NCBI GenBank assembly: GCA_036555065.1
Contig: DATBLZ010000101.1
Span: 1-21,470, forward strand
Reading direction: 5' to 3'
Length of the DNA stretch: 21,470 bases
Source: DATBLZ01 sp036555065
GTDB taxonomy: Bacteria > Pseudomonadota > Gammaproteobacteria > Steroidobacterales > Rariloculaceae
Below the pieces are notes generated by a model that saw nothing but the letters and a program-made list of their open reading frames with translations, was not told the origin of the DNA and searched no databases. A program made the translations under genes and the position numbers. Shown piece by piece: positions 1-6,678 of the stretch (position 1 is its first letter; each line of letters starts with the position of its first letter).

Positions 1-403
1 CGTAGATCGTCACCGTCGGCTCGGACGTCGCTTTGAAGTCTCCATACCCGAGACCGCGGACGCTCGCGGCGAGCGTCGGTCCCCAGCCGGACCCGAGTTG
101 ATCCATGACGACATTGGGCGCCCAGTCGGAAACGTCGATGACCGTCGTCGCGCCGTTTTCCTCGAGAAAGTTGCCGCTGATCGCGCTGACCGCGAGCGGT
201 ATCTGTTGCAGCGATTCCTCGCGGAAGCGCGCCGTGACGACCATTTCTTCGAGCTCGCGACCTTGGGCCTCGTCGTTGTCTTCTTGGGCGGACACGAAGT
301 CGCTGCCGAATACGGCTGCACAAGCAGCGGCGGTGGCCGTGAACGCAAGGCGACGGAGCTGCGCGCGCGAGTTTTCCGCGAACTGCGGGTTTCGAGTTCT
401 CAT
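1..403 (-). CDS. TonB-dependent outer-membrane receptor, N-terminal part (runs off the left edge)
   Basis: This reading frame starts at an ATG (401-403 on the plus strand) preceded by a GGGGGACC ribosome-binding site and stays open for 134 codons to the window edge. The product begins with a basic n-region and an alanine-rich hydrophobic stretch ending near SAQ (about residue 42), a plausible signal peptide. A TonB-box-like segment EEMVVTARF follows, and then a typical plug-domain start with REESLQQIPLAVSAIS and a VRGLG motif near residue 117. Receptors of this family sit in the outer membrane and import scarce ligands with energy from TonB-ExbBD. The barrel, and therefore any hint of substrate, lies outside the window. 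The gene follows the thiamine-diphosphate enzyme by 50 bases on the same strand, so the two may be co-transcribed. The family call is secure and the ligand is unknown. Confidence 0.85.
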   Translation of the reverse strand, partial: MRTRNPQFAENSRAQLRRLAFTATAAACAAVFGSDFVSAQEDNDEAQGRELEEMVVTARFREESLQQIPLAVSAISGNFLEENGATTVIDVSDWAPNVVMDQLGSGWGPTLAASVRGLGYGDFKATSEPTVTIY

Positions 404-436
404 GGGGTCCCCCGTGTTGTTGTGGCTTTAGATTCA

Positions 437-450
437 GAGCCTCTCGGCTC
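437..450 (-). other. short hairpin between the thiamine-diphosphate enzyme and the receptor gene
   Basis: GAGCC-(4)-GGCTC forms a perfect 5-bp stem just after the stop codon of the upstream minus-strand gene and before the receptor start. On the minus strand the loop is GAGA. No uridine run follows, so it is a weak candidate for an attenuator or an mRNA-processing element rather than a clear terminator. Confidence 0.25.
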
Positions 451-453
451 CGT

Positions 454-2118
454 TCAGACGAGCTTACAACCGGACGGGCGCTCGTGCATGTGAATCAGCG
501 GCCAGGGCGAGCGCTCGGTGCCGGGCTCGATCACGATCTCGATGAGTGCTGGGAGGCCGGAGGCCAGGGCTTTTTCGAGCGTCGGCCGCAATTCGGCAGG
601 GCTCGCCACACGGCTTGCTGCAACGCCGAAGCTTGCCGCGAGGCGCACGAAATCGGGGTTCTTGAGCACCGCGCCGATGACATGTCCGCCGAACTGCTCC
701 TGCTGATCGCGCAGCACGTTGCCGTACGCGCCGTTGTTGAAGACGAGCGTGACGACGCCGATGTCGTACTGCGCCGCCGTTGCGAGCTCGGCGGCCGCGA
801 ACATGAAGCCGCCGTCGCCGGTGATCGAGACGACGGCCGCGTCCGGGTTTGCAACCTTGACGCCGAGCGCCGTCGGGAAGCCGAAGCCGAGCGTTCCCTC
901 GTAGCCCTCGGTCACGAAGGTGCGTGGTGCGAGCACGGGGTACGCACCCGTGTAAGCCGTGAATCCCGTCTGCGAGAGCTCCGGTACGAGAAAGCCGTTG
1001 CGCGGTACGACGGCGCGGATCGCTTCGAGGTACGCGGCATGGAGCCCGAGCTTGCGGATGAGCTCCAGGGCGAGACTCTTCGCGGCTGCGATTTCAGCAC
1101 GTCGTTCGCGCCGTGGGCGAACCTTCGTCGCGAGCCGATCGACAAGTAGCCGACAGGCCGCCGCCGAGTCCGCGACGATGCCGACGTCGGGGATGAGGCG
1201 CGTCATCTCGGCGGGATCGATGTCGATGCGCACGAGCTTCGGACGGCTCGGCTTCGCTTCGTAACCCATTCGATTGCGCCAACGCACGAACGGCATCTCG
1301 AGTCGGCTGCCGACGCCGATGAGCAAGTCGGTGTCGTCCCAGAGCTCCCGAGCGGCGACACAGGCGACGCCGAGCGCGTGGTCCTCGGGCACGACGCCGC
1401 GCCCGCTGCGAAACGCCGTCACCGGTGCGTCGAGGAGCTCGGCGAGCGCTTGCACCTCGGCCGACGCATGTTGGGCGCCGGCGCCGCACATGATCATCGG
1501 CCGCTTCGCGGCCGCGATGATCGCGACGGCGGCGCGAACGGCATCAGGATCGGGCAAAGGCGGCGGATCGCGCGGCTCGGGCGGGAGAATCTCGATGTCG
1601 TGAGCCTCGAGCATCCGGTCCCAGCACATCTCGACCGAGACGGCGCCGGGCCGTCCGCTCTGCGCGAGGCGAAAAGCGCGGTTGACGAGCGCCGACGTCG
1701 TCGCGAGATCGTCGATGCGTGCAGCGTCCTTGATGATCGAGCGCAGTGTCCCGAGCTGGTCGCGGAGCTCGTGCAAGTGGCCGCGGCCACGTCCCAGGTA
1801 ATCGGACGGAATCTGTCCCGTGAGGCACACGACGGGCGAGCAATTGCCCTGCGCCGTACAGAGCGCCGCCGCCGCGTTGAGGACGCCTGGGCCGGGCACG
1901 ACCGCGAAAACGCCGGTCTTGCCCGTCGATTTCGCGTAGCCCATCGCCATGTAGCCGGCCGTTTGCTCGTGTCGCGGCGCGATGAGCTCGAGGCCCGCCG
2001 CGTGGATGCCGTCGAACAATGCATAGATCTGCACGCCCGGCAGGCCGAATATTGTCTCGACACCGTTTGCGGCCGCGGCACGAATGATTGCTGCGCCGCC
2101 GGTGATTTTCGCCGTCAT
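454..2118 (-). CDS. thiamine diphosphate-dependent enzyme, acetolactate synthase large-subunit-like
   Basis: The 554-residue product has the three-domain layout of the acetolactate synthase / benzoylformate decarboxylase / pyruvate oxidase superfamily. The N-terminal pyrimidine-binding domain contains FGLPG near residue 24 and the catalytic glutamate E51 in RHEQ. A central domain follows, and then the cofactor-binding domain with GDGG near residue 432 followed by NN about 25 residues later. Such enzymes decarboxylate 2-oxo acids and either release the aldehyde or ligate it to a second oxo acid. No ilvN-type regulatory subunit gene lies beside it, and the region after GDG (GFMFAAAEL) is not that of classical IlvB, so biosynthetic acetolactate synthase is not assured; a catabolic 2-oxo acid decarboxylase or lyase is equally possible. 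The start is an ATG without a strong Shine-Dalgarno sequence. The gene is divergent from the HupE-like gene and sits 50 bases upstream of the receptor gene. The superfamily is certain and the substrate is unknown. Confidence 0.85.
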   Translation of the reverse strand: MTAKITGGAAIIRAAAANGVETIFGLPGVQIYALFDGIHAAGLELIAPRHEQTAGYMAMGYAKSTGKTGVFAVVPGPGVLNAAAALCTAQGNCSPVVCLTGQIPSDYLGRGRGHLHELRDQLGTLRSIIKDAARIDDLATTSALVNRAFRLAQSGRPGAVSVEMCWDRMLEAHDIEILPPEPRDPPPLPDPDAVRAAVAIIAAAKRPMIMCGAGAQHASAEVQALAELLDAPVTAFRSGRGVVPEDHALGVACVAARELWDDTDLLIGVGSRLEMPFVRWRNRMGYEAKPSRPKLVRIDIDPAEMTRLIPDVGIVADSAAACRLLVDRLATKVRPRRERRAEIAAAKSLALELIRKLGLHAAYLEAIRAVVPRNGFLVPELSQTGFTAYTGAYPVLAPRTFVTEGYEGTLGFGFPTALGVKVANPDAAVVSITGDGGFMFAAAELATAAQYDIGVVTLVFNNGAYGNVLRDQQEQFGGHVIGAVLKNPDFVRLAASFGVAASRVASPAELRPTLEKALASGLPALIEIVIEPGTERSPWPLIHMHERPSGCKLV

Positions 2119-2179
2119 CGTGGGAATTCTACTGCACAGCTGCTAGCATCCGCGCCGACGACACGATTTGGAGCGTCGC

Positions 2180-2184
2180 GGAGA
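2180..2184 (+). promoter_or_regulatory. ribosome-binding site that selects a TTG start for the HupE-like gene
   Basis: GGAGA lies 7 bases before a TTG at 2192. The more upstream in-frame TTG at 2168 lacks a comparable site and would add eight polar residues before the signal-like segment. Confidence 0.5.
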
Positions 2185-2191
2185 ACTGGCT

Positions 2192-2881
2192 TTGAGCCGA
2201 CGATGGATCGACGCTGCAATAGGCGCGACGTTGTACATCGCCGCTTCCATTGCGGCCGCCCACGGCATCTCCGGTGACGATCAGTCGTTCTTGCTCCGGA
2301 CCACCGGCGCGCACATCGGGCCGTATCTCTATCTTGGCGCAAAGCACATGGTCACGGGTTACGATCACCTGTTCTTTCTCGCCGGCGTGATCTTCTTTCT
2401 TTACCGGCTCAAGGACGTCGCTCTCTACGTCACGCTCTTTGCCGTCGGCCACAGCCTGACTTTGCTCGTCGGTGTGCTCGGCGGCTTGCACGTCAATTCC
2501 TACATCGTCGATGCGATCATCGGTCTATCGGTCGTGTACAAGGCGTTCGAGAACATCGGGGGATTCCGTCGGCTTGGCTTCGAGCCCAACACGAAGGCCG
2601 CCGTTCTGATCTTCGGCTTGTTTCACGGCTTCGGGCTCGCGACCAAGCTGCAAGATCTCGCGCTCTCGCAAGACGGCCTCGTCACGAACATGATCTCGTT
2701 CAACGTCGGCGTCGAGATCGGCCAATTCCTCGCGCTCGCAGTCATGCTGATCGCGTTCAACGCGTGGCGCGCAAGCGGCACATTCTGGCGCGGTGCGTTC
2801 GCCGCGAACGTCGCGCTCATGTGCGCGGGGTTCATATTGATCGGTTACCAGCTCACGGGTTACGCGCTAGCTGGCGCGTGA
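2192..2881 (+). CDS. HupE/UreJ-family integral membrane protein
   Basis: The protein is 229 residues from the TTG at 2192, or 237 if the upstream TTG at 2168 is used. It opens with a signal-like hydrophobic segment ending in AAAHG (H24). About six further membrane segments follow. The conserved family motifs are visible: GYDHLFFL (residues 56-63), a histidine in FGLFHGFGLA (H145) and NVGVEIGQ (171-178). Histidines and acidic residues inside the membrane are typical of HupE/UreJ proteins, some of which are nickel or cobalt permeases; this second HupE/UreJ subgroup has no firmly established substrate. No hydrogenase, urease or metal-dependent operon is adjacent, so metal transport is only a family-level suggestion. 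The gene is divergent from the thiamine-diphosphate enzyme, with 73 bases between the starts. Confidence 0.8.
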   Translation: MSRRWIDAAIGATLYIAASIAAAHGISGDDQSFLLRTTGAHIGPYLYLGAKHMVTGYDHLFFLAGVIFFLYRLKDVALYVTLFAVGHSLTLLVGVLGGLHVNSYIVDAIIGLSVVYKAFENIGGFRRLGFEPNTKAAVLIFGLFHGFGLATKLQDLALSQDGLVTNMISFNVGVEIGQFLALAVMLIAFNAWRASGTFWRGAFAANVALMCAGFILIGYQLTGYALAGA

Positions 2882-2999
2882 CGAAGGGCACGGTAAGCGG
2901 GTCAGTGTCGTGGAACGGCGACGCCTGGAGCCGGCCCCCGATTAGCGGTATCGTGCGCCCACACTCACATGCCATTCCTGGCAACGGAAGGGGAGTCCA

Positions 3000-3581
3000 A
3001 TGTCCATGATTCGGTCAACGGGTCTCTTCGCTATTGTGCTGACGTGCGCGAGCTTCGTAGTTGCGCAAGAGGCTGCTACCGAGGCTCCGGAAGCTTCGAC
3101 GAACGAGGTCGCTACACAAAAAACCGAAATCGATGCGGCGGCGCAGGCAACCCTCGACGAGCTCTTTGCGCAAAACGCGGACGCGAAGGGCCTTTACGAC
3201 AAGGCTTCCGGATACGCCGCGTTCACGGCCCTCAAAGCCGGGTTCTTCGTGACCGGTGGGCGCGGCACCGGCGTCGCCGTCAACAAAGGCACTGGCGAGC
3301 GCAAGTACATGCGCATGGCGACCGGCGGCATCGGCCTCGGCATCGGCGGGCAGCGTTACAACCTCGTCGTGCTGTTCGAAGACGAGGCCCACTTGAACCG
3401 CTTCATCCAAGGCGGCTGGGACTCGAGCGCCTCGGCACAAGCGGCTGCGGGATCCGACGGCATTGCGCTGACGTCGAGCTTCGTCGGCGGCGTCGCGATC
3501 TTCCAGATCACGGATCGCGGCCTCATGGCGCAAGCCGACGTTTCTGGCACGCGCTTCTGGGTGATCGACGAGCTCAACTGA
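3000..3581 (+). CDS. secreted SYLF (Ysc84-like) lipid-binding domain protein
   Basis: The 193-residue product starts at ATG 3000 behind a GGGGAG ribosome-binding site (2990-2995); a second ATG at 3006 is a possible alternative. It has a signal peptide (hydrophobic residues about 8-22, cleavage near VAQ). After a short low-complexity acidic linker comes a SYLF domain covering about residues 50-193, with glycine-rich blocks GYAAFTALKAGFFVTGGRG and GGIGLGIGGQ and the C-terminal GTRFWVIDELN. SYLF domains bind phosphoinositides in eukaryotes. Bacterial periplasmic versions are widespread but their role is poorly defined; envelope lipid binding is the usual guess. The acyl-CoA dehydrogenase gene begins 20 bases downstream, so the two could share an mRNA, though no functional link is apparent. 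Confidence 0.85.
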   Translation: MSMIRSTGLFAIVLTCASFVVAQEAATEAPEASTNEVATQKTEIDAAAQATLDELFAQNADAKGLYDKASGYAAFTALKAGFFVTGGRGTGVAVNKGTGERKYMRMATGGIGLGIGGQRYNLVVLFEDEAHLNRFIQGGWDSSASAQAAAGSDGIALTSSFVGGVAIFQITDRGLMAQADVSGTRFWVIDELN

Positions 3582-3601
3582 GCGTGCCCTGAAGTCCCCA
3601 G

Positions 3602-4765
3602 ATGCCGGCGGCCGACTCGCTGGACCTTTACGATCGCGAGGCGCTGCTCGGCGACGAGGAGCGCCTGATCCGCAACAGCGTTGCGACGTTCGTCGATCGC
3701 GAAGTGCTACCGGTGATCGGCCGCTGCTTCGCCGAGCACCGTTTTCCGGCCGAGCTCATGCCGGGCATGGCGGAGCTCGGGCTTTTCGGTGCGACGCTCC
3801 GCGGGTACGGCTGCGCAGGCGTCAGCAACGTTGGCTATGGACTGATTTGCGAGGAGCTCGAGCGCGGCGACAGCGCGCTTAGAAGCTTCGTCTCCGTGCA
3901 GACGAGCCTCGTGATGTCGTGCATCGATTCGTTCGGCACGGCGGCGCAGAAGGAACGTTGGCTCGGGGCGATGGCGCGCGGCGAATCCATCGGCTGCTTT
4001 GGGCTCACCGAGCCGCAAGGCGGCTCCGACCCCGGCAACATGCGCACGACCGCGACGCGATCAGGCTCGGATTGGCGCCTCAATGGCGGCAAGCAGTGGA
4101 TCACGAACGGCGGCATTGCCGACGTCGCGATCATCTGGGCGCGCACGGAGCAGGGCATTGCCGCGTTCCTCGTCGAGGCCGAGGCGCGCGGTTTCACCCG
4201 CAAGACGATCGAGGACAAGCTGTCGCTGCGCGCATCGAATACTGCCGAGCTCTTTCTCGACGATGTTGGCGTGCCCGACGAAGCACGGCTGCCGGAGGCG
4301 ATCGGTCTCAAGGCTGCGCTGACATGTCTCGATCGCGCCCGATACGGCATCGCATGGGGAGCGCTCGGTGCGGCCCGCGCGTGCCTCGCCGAGGCGCTCG
4401 CATTCACGGCGGAGCGAACCCTGTTCGGGCGCAAGCTCGCGGAGACGCAGTCGATTCAGGTGCGGCTCGCGAACTGCGCGCGCAAGCTTACGGCAGCGCA
4501 ACTGCTCGCGCTTCGCCTCGGCGAGCTCAAGGAGGAGGGCGCGGCGTCGCCGGCGCAGATCTCGCTCGCGAAGTGGAACAACGTCGACACGGCGCTCGAG
4601 ATTGCGCGCGAGTGCCGCGATATGCTCGGCGCCGCCGGCATCACGACCGAGCACTGCTCGATGCGTCACATGCTCAATCTCGAGACCGTCGCGACCTACG
4701 AAGGCACGCGCACGATTCACGAGCTCGTCGTCGGCCGCCTGCTCACGGGGCACGCGGCGTTCTAG
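3602..4765 (+). CDS. gcdH: glutaryl-CoA dehydrogenase (acyl-CoA dehydrogenase family)
   Basis: The 387 residues match glutaryl-CoA dehydrogenase along the whole length, as recalled from the human enzyme. It has GYGCAGVSNVGYGLICEEL, then RSFVSVQTSLVM carrying the glutaryl-binding arginine, CFGLTEPQGGSDPGNM at the flavin-binding site, KLSLRAS, ARYGIAWGALGAA and TYEGTRTIHEL with the catalytic base E367. The enzyme oxidises and decarboxylates glutaryl-CoA to crotonyl-CoA in lysine, hydroxylysine and tryptophan breakdown, passing electrons to an electron-transferring flavoprotein in the cytoplasm. Length is normal for a bacterial member. The start at ATG 3602 has no strong Shine-Dalgarno sequence. 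No other gene of the pathway lies nearby; the neighbours are the SYLF gene upstream and tRNA-Cys 49 bases downstream. Confidence 0.92.
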   Translation: MPAADSLDLYDREALLGDEERLIRNSVATFVDREVLPVIGRCFAEHRFPAELMPGMAELGLFGATLRGYGCAGVSNVGYGLICEELERGDSALRSFVSVQTSLVMSCIDSFGTAAQKERWLGAMARGESIGCFGLTEPQGGSDPGNMRTTATRSGSDWRLNGGKQWITNGGIADVAIIWARTEQGIAAFLVEAEARGFTRKTIEDKLSLRASNTAELFLDDVGVPDEARLPEAIGLKAALTCLDRARYGIAWGALGAARACLAEALAFTAERTLFGRKLAETQSIQVRLANCARKLTAAQLLALRLGELKEEGAASPAQISLAKWNNVDTALEIARECRDMLGAAGITTEHCSMRHMLNLETVATYEGTRTIHELVVGRLLTGHAAF

Positions 4766-4814
4766 CGCGGCTCGCGTGCGTCCCGTGTGGTAAAGTTGCG
4801 GCCCGCGGACATCG

Positions 4815-4888
4815 GGCTAGGTGGCAGAGTGGTGATGCAGCGGCCTGCAAAGCCGTGTACAGCGGTTCGATTCCGCTCCTAGCCTCCA
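4815..4888 (+). tRNA. tRNA-Cys (anticodon GCA)
   Basis: A full cloverleaf can be drawn. The acceptor stem GGCTAGG/CCTAGCC pairs perfectly, the anticodon loop CTGCAAA carries GCA, and the T arm is AGCGG-TTCGATT-CCGCT. The discriminator base is U, the identity element of tRNA-Cys, and the CCA end is encoded (4886-4888). The gene lies between gcdH and the convergent porin remnant. Confidence 0.97.
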
Positions 4889-4907
4889 AAAAACGAACGG
4901 AACGCGT

Positions 4908-5435
4908 TCAGTAAATCCACTGCAGCCGCGCGAGCAGCATCTGCGTGTTGCGTCGAGGCCGAACCGCTCGAGATCGGCATTGCCGTAGCCGAGGGATGCC
5001 TTCCAGCGCCTCGTCGCCCACCAATTCGCGCCGAAGTACCGCTTCTCGAGCGTGCCGCCGGCGACGAGCGCGTCGTCGAGGTCGACGCGTCCGACGCGCG
5101 CAACGAGCTCCACCTCACCGTGGCGCTGCGCCACGGGCATGCGCCGCGCGTAGTTCACGTGGCGATCGTAGGGACGCGGCCCGCCGCCCGTGACCGCCCA
5201 CGCGCCCTCGATGTACCAACCCGAGAACGTAGGGTGACCGAGAGACGGCGACGAGACGCGCGCCTGCACGACTTCGGCGAGCATCGAGCGCGTCCGGGGG
5301 TGCATCGGGCATCAAGTAGCCGCCCTCGGGCACGGGCACGATCGGTGCGTCGGGCGCCAAATCCGATTCCGGCGATTGCGCGAGCACCGTGCTGGTGCCG
5401 AGCACGGCGAGGATCGTCACTGGGTTGATGCGCAC
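4908..5435 (-). pseudogene. remnant of a phosphate-selective porin O/P family gene (internal deletion, two frameshifts)
   Basis: Three successive minus-strand frames must be joined to read the gene. From a GTG at 5435 comes a signal peptide (RINPVTILAVLGTSTVLAQ) and an acidic-proline stretch. Near 5290-5310 the frame shifts into barrel-strand sequence with GWYIEGAWAVTGGGPRPYD, VELVARVGRVDLDD and GANWWATRRWKASLGYGNAD, the recognisable C-terminal strands of OprP/OprO-type porins. Near 4955-4965 a second shift is needed to reach the natural end MLLARLQWIY and a TGA at 4908-4910. The family is normally about 400 residues or more, while only about 170 remain, so most of the barrel is missing as well. 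Two lesions plus a deletion argue for a genuine pseudogene rather than a sequencing error. Its 3' end lies 19 bases from the tRNA-Cys end. Confidence 0.8.
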
Positions 5436-5471
5436 GGCGCGAAGGTCACGCGTCGTCGCGAGCAGCGCTAC

Positions 5472-5798
5472 CTAGGTTTCTGGCGGAGTAGGGGCTTCTG
5501 GCTCTTCACTCGGCTGTGCCGTCGACTCAGCGCCCGCGCGCTGCGTCCGACTCATGAGTACCCAATCGTGCTGCTTGTCTCGCGGAGCCTTGATCTCTTT
5601 GCGAGCTCTGAGCCTTTCGATTGCCTGCTGCACCTTGTTCCGAGCATCCGTTTGCGAGACGCGGCCGCGCGCTTTCTTCAAGAGAACACTTTCGGCCTCG
5701 TGCGGGACATTGCCGCCATTCGCGCGCTTACCGCTCGCAACCGTGCTTTCGATTGCTTCCTTGACGGAGTCTTCCGCCATCTTGTCGAGGTACTCCAT
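5472..5798 (-). CDS. small hypothetical protein, charged, with a possible winged-helix-like core
   Basis: The 108-residue product was not recognised. It is strongly charged and has no signal peptide or membrane segment. Residues about 1-80 are predicted helical by eye, and the block VSQTDARNKVQQAIERLRARKEI followed by a basic hairpin-like WVLM resembles the helix-turn-helix and wing order of small winged-helix proteins, but this is only a visual impression. The last 20 residues are a proline-glutamate-rich tail (EEPEAPTPPET). The ATG at 5798 follows the stop codon of the upstream membrane-protein gene by 3 bases, so the two form one transcription unit. Codon usage is GC-rich like the neighbours, which supports a real gene. 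Confidence 0.6.
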   Translation of the reverse strand: MEYLDKMAEDSVKEAIESTVASGKRANGGNVPHEAESVLLKKARGRVSQTDARNKVQQAIERLRARKEIKAPRDKQHDWVLMSRTQRAGAESTAQPSEEPEAPTPPET

Positions 5799-5801
5799 AA
5801 G

Positions 5802-6158
5802 CTACTCGCGAGCCAAGCGTAAGCGGAACCACGCGCCGATCCGCGCGATCAACATCGCGGGCAACGCGAGGATCGCGAACATCATAAGGCCGAGCGGCAG
5901 CAGCGAGAACGAGCTGCCGCTCGTCAAGATCATCACCACGGGCTGCACGAGCATCACGGCAAGCGCGAAACGCCATGAACGTACGGGCTCGATGTAGGCA
6001 ATGACGCCCGCGAGCAAGAGGCAAAGCGGGTAAGCGATCGACCAGTAGAGCGGCGAATCCCACGCCTCATTGCGGCCGCTGACCGCCATTGTCGCGAGCC
6101 ACAGTAGCGCGCCGCCGCCGGCGGCGACGTAGTAGAGATAATGAGTCGAGCGGGCCAC
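5802..6158 (-). CDS. small four-helix membrane protein of unknown function
   Basis: The 118-residue product has four hydrophobic segments at about residues 9-26, 37-55, 62-80 and 83-105, short loops, and a basic C-terminus (RLRLARE), consistent with a small inner-membrane protein. No conserved motif was recognised. The start is a GTG at 6158 and no clear ribosome-binding site precedes it. The gene runs divergently from tRNA-Leu, with 99 bases between them, and is followed by the 108-residue protein after a 3-base gap, indicating translational coupling. The function of the pair cannot be inferred. Confidence 0.65.
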   Translation of the reverse strand: MARSTHYLYYVAAGGGALLWLATMAVSGRNEAWDSPLYWSIAYPLCLLLAGVIAYIEPVRSWRFALAVMLVQPVVMILTSGSSFSLLPLGLMMFAILALPAMLIARIGAWFRLRLARE

Positions 6159-6236
6159 GCGCGACTGATACAGCGTTGGACGTTGGAGGAACAGGAACCA
6201 AGTCGCATTGGCTGAGGTAGCCAGACTTGTAGAGAG

Positions 6237-6242
6237 TATAAT
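6237..6242 (+). promoter_or_regulatory. -10 box of the tRNA-Leu promoter
   Basis: A perfect TATAAT lies 15 bases before the mature tRNA 5' end, so transcription should begin near 6249. No convincing -35 hexamer was seen at 16-18 bases upstream. Confidence 0.6.
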
Positions 6243-6257
6243 GCGCGCGCACCGATC

Positions 6258-6590
6258 GCCCGGGTGGCGAAATTGGTAGACGCAAGGGACTTAGAGAGTT
6301 GAGCACTCCGGTAGGAAACTCCGGAGTGAATGGAGTCAAAGTCGGGGGAACCTCAGCACGTCTTGGTGGTGGCAATCCCGAGCTAAGCCTTGACGCGAGT
6401 TTTCATTGCGCCCGTTCCGGCGTCGAGGAAAGTGTAGAGACTTGACGGCTCCTGCCTAAGGCATAGTGGCTACGGCAAAGGTAAAGTCCAGACCACAAAT
6501 GCGTCGATTGACGCAGCAGCGAAAGCTGTAGAGGTAAGAAAATCCCTTGGGGACAACCCCATGCCGGTTCGATTCCGGCCCCGGGCACCA
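6258..6590 (+). tRNA. tRNA-Leu (anticodon UAA) interrupted by a group I intron
   Basis: The 5' exon (6258-6292, 35 bases) and the 3' exon (6539-6590, 52 bases) join to an 87-base tRNA. The acceptor stem GCCCGGG/CCCGGGC is perfect, and the D arm reads TGGCGAAATTGGTAGACGC. The spliced anticodon arm is AGGGA-CTTAAAA-TCCCT, giving anticodon UAA. A long class II variable arm with stem GGGG/CCCC is typical of leucine tRNAs. The T arm is GCCGG-TTCGATT-CCGGC, the discriminator is A (the leucine identity base) and CCA is encoded (6588-6590). The anticodon is split between U34 and A35, the site used by the cyanobacterial and plastid tRNA-Leu intron. Without splicing, no tRNA could form from this transcript. 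Confidence 0.95.
6293..6538 (+). ncRNA. group I intron in tRNA-Leu(UAA), about 246 bases, no open reading frame
   Basis: The insert has the landmarks of a small self-splicing group I intron. The 5' exon ends CUU and can pair with GAG at 6301-6303, placing a U-G wobble at the splice site (P1). P2 is a perfect 8-bp hairpin, CACTCCGG/CCGGAGTG (6304-6328). The P/Q core includes GTCGGGGGAACC (6341-6352) and AATCCCGAGCTAAGCC (6374-6389). The R element AGAGACTTGACGG (6436-6448) and the S element AAAGTCCAGA (6483-6492) form the guanosine-binding P7. P9-region stems are TGCGTC-GATT-GACGCA (6500-6515) and CAGC-GAAA-GCTG (6517-6528) with a GNRA loop. The last intron base is G6538. The pattern and insertion site match the tRNA-Leu intron family known from cyanobacteria and plastids. 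No homing endonuclease is encoded, so it is probably inherited vertically or moved by reverse splicing. Confidence 0.93.
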
Positions 6591-6597
6591 CACCTTT

Positions 6598-6637
6598 CTG
6601 TAACAATTCTGTAATCCAAGCTTAAAGGACCTGTAAA
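6598..6637 (+). promoter_or_regulatory. 11-base-phased repeats (Pho-box-like) upstream of the response-regulator-like gene
   Basis: Heptamers CTGTAAC (6598), CTGTAAT (6609) and CTGTAAA (6631) sit on an exact 11-base grid; the fourth grid position (6620, GCTTAAA) keeps only the TAA core. The 7+4 geometry with the AT spacer AATT, and the similarity to CTGTCAT, resemble PhoB boxes. The array starts 8 bases after the tRNA CCA and ends 41 bases before the regulator start codon, suggesting autoregulation or control by PhoB. Confidence 0.55.
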
Positions 6638-6678
6638 GGGCCGATGCTGCACTAGCGCCAGTCAAACACGGGCGCGTA

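Noticed and set aside
1378..2277. 299-residue plus-strand open frame
   Set aside because: It is antisense to the thiamine-diphosphate enzyme, arginine-rich, without any domain, and explained by GC-rich codon bias.
4900..4909. palindrome GAACGCGTTC after tRNA-Cys as a terminator or attachment site
   Set aside because: The 10-base palindrome has no loop space and no uridine tract. No integrase or repeated tRNA end was found nearby.
4817..5305. intact 162-residue minus-strand protein
   Set aside because: Its middle is porin sequence, but both ends are out of frame with the natural signal peptide and C-terminus, and it reads through antisense of tRNA-Cys. It is one frame of the porin pseudogene.
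6258..6590. tmRNA (ssrA) for the tRNA-like sequence with a long insert
   Set aside because: There is no alanine-type acceptor, no tag reading frame and no pseudoknot pattern. The exons form a normal tRNA-Leu and the insert has group I core elements.
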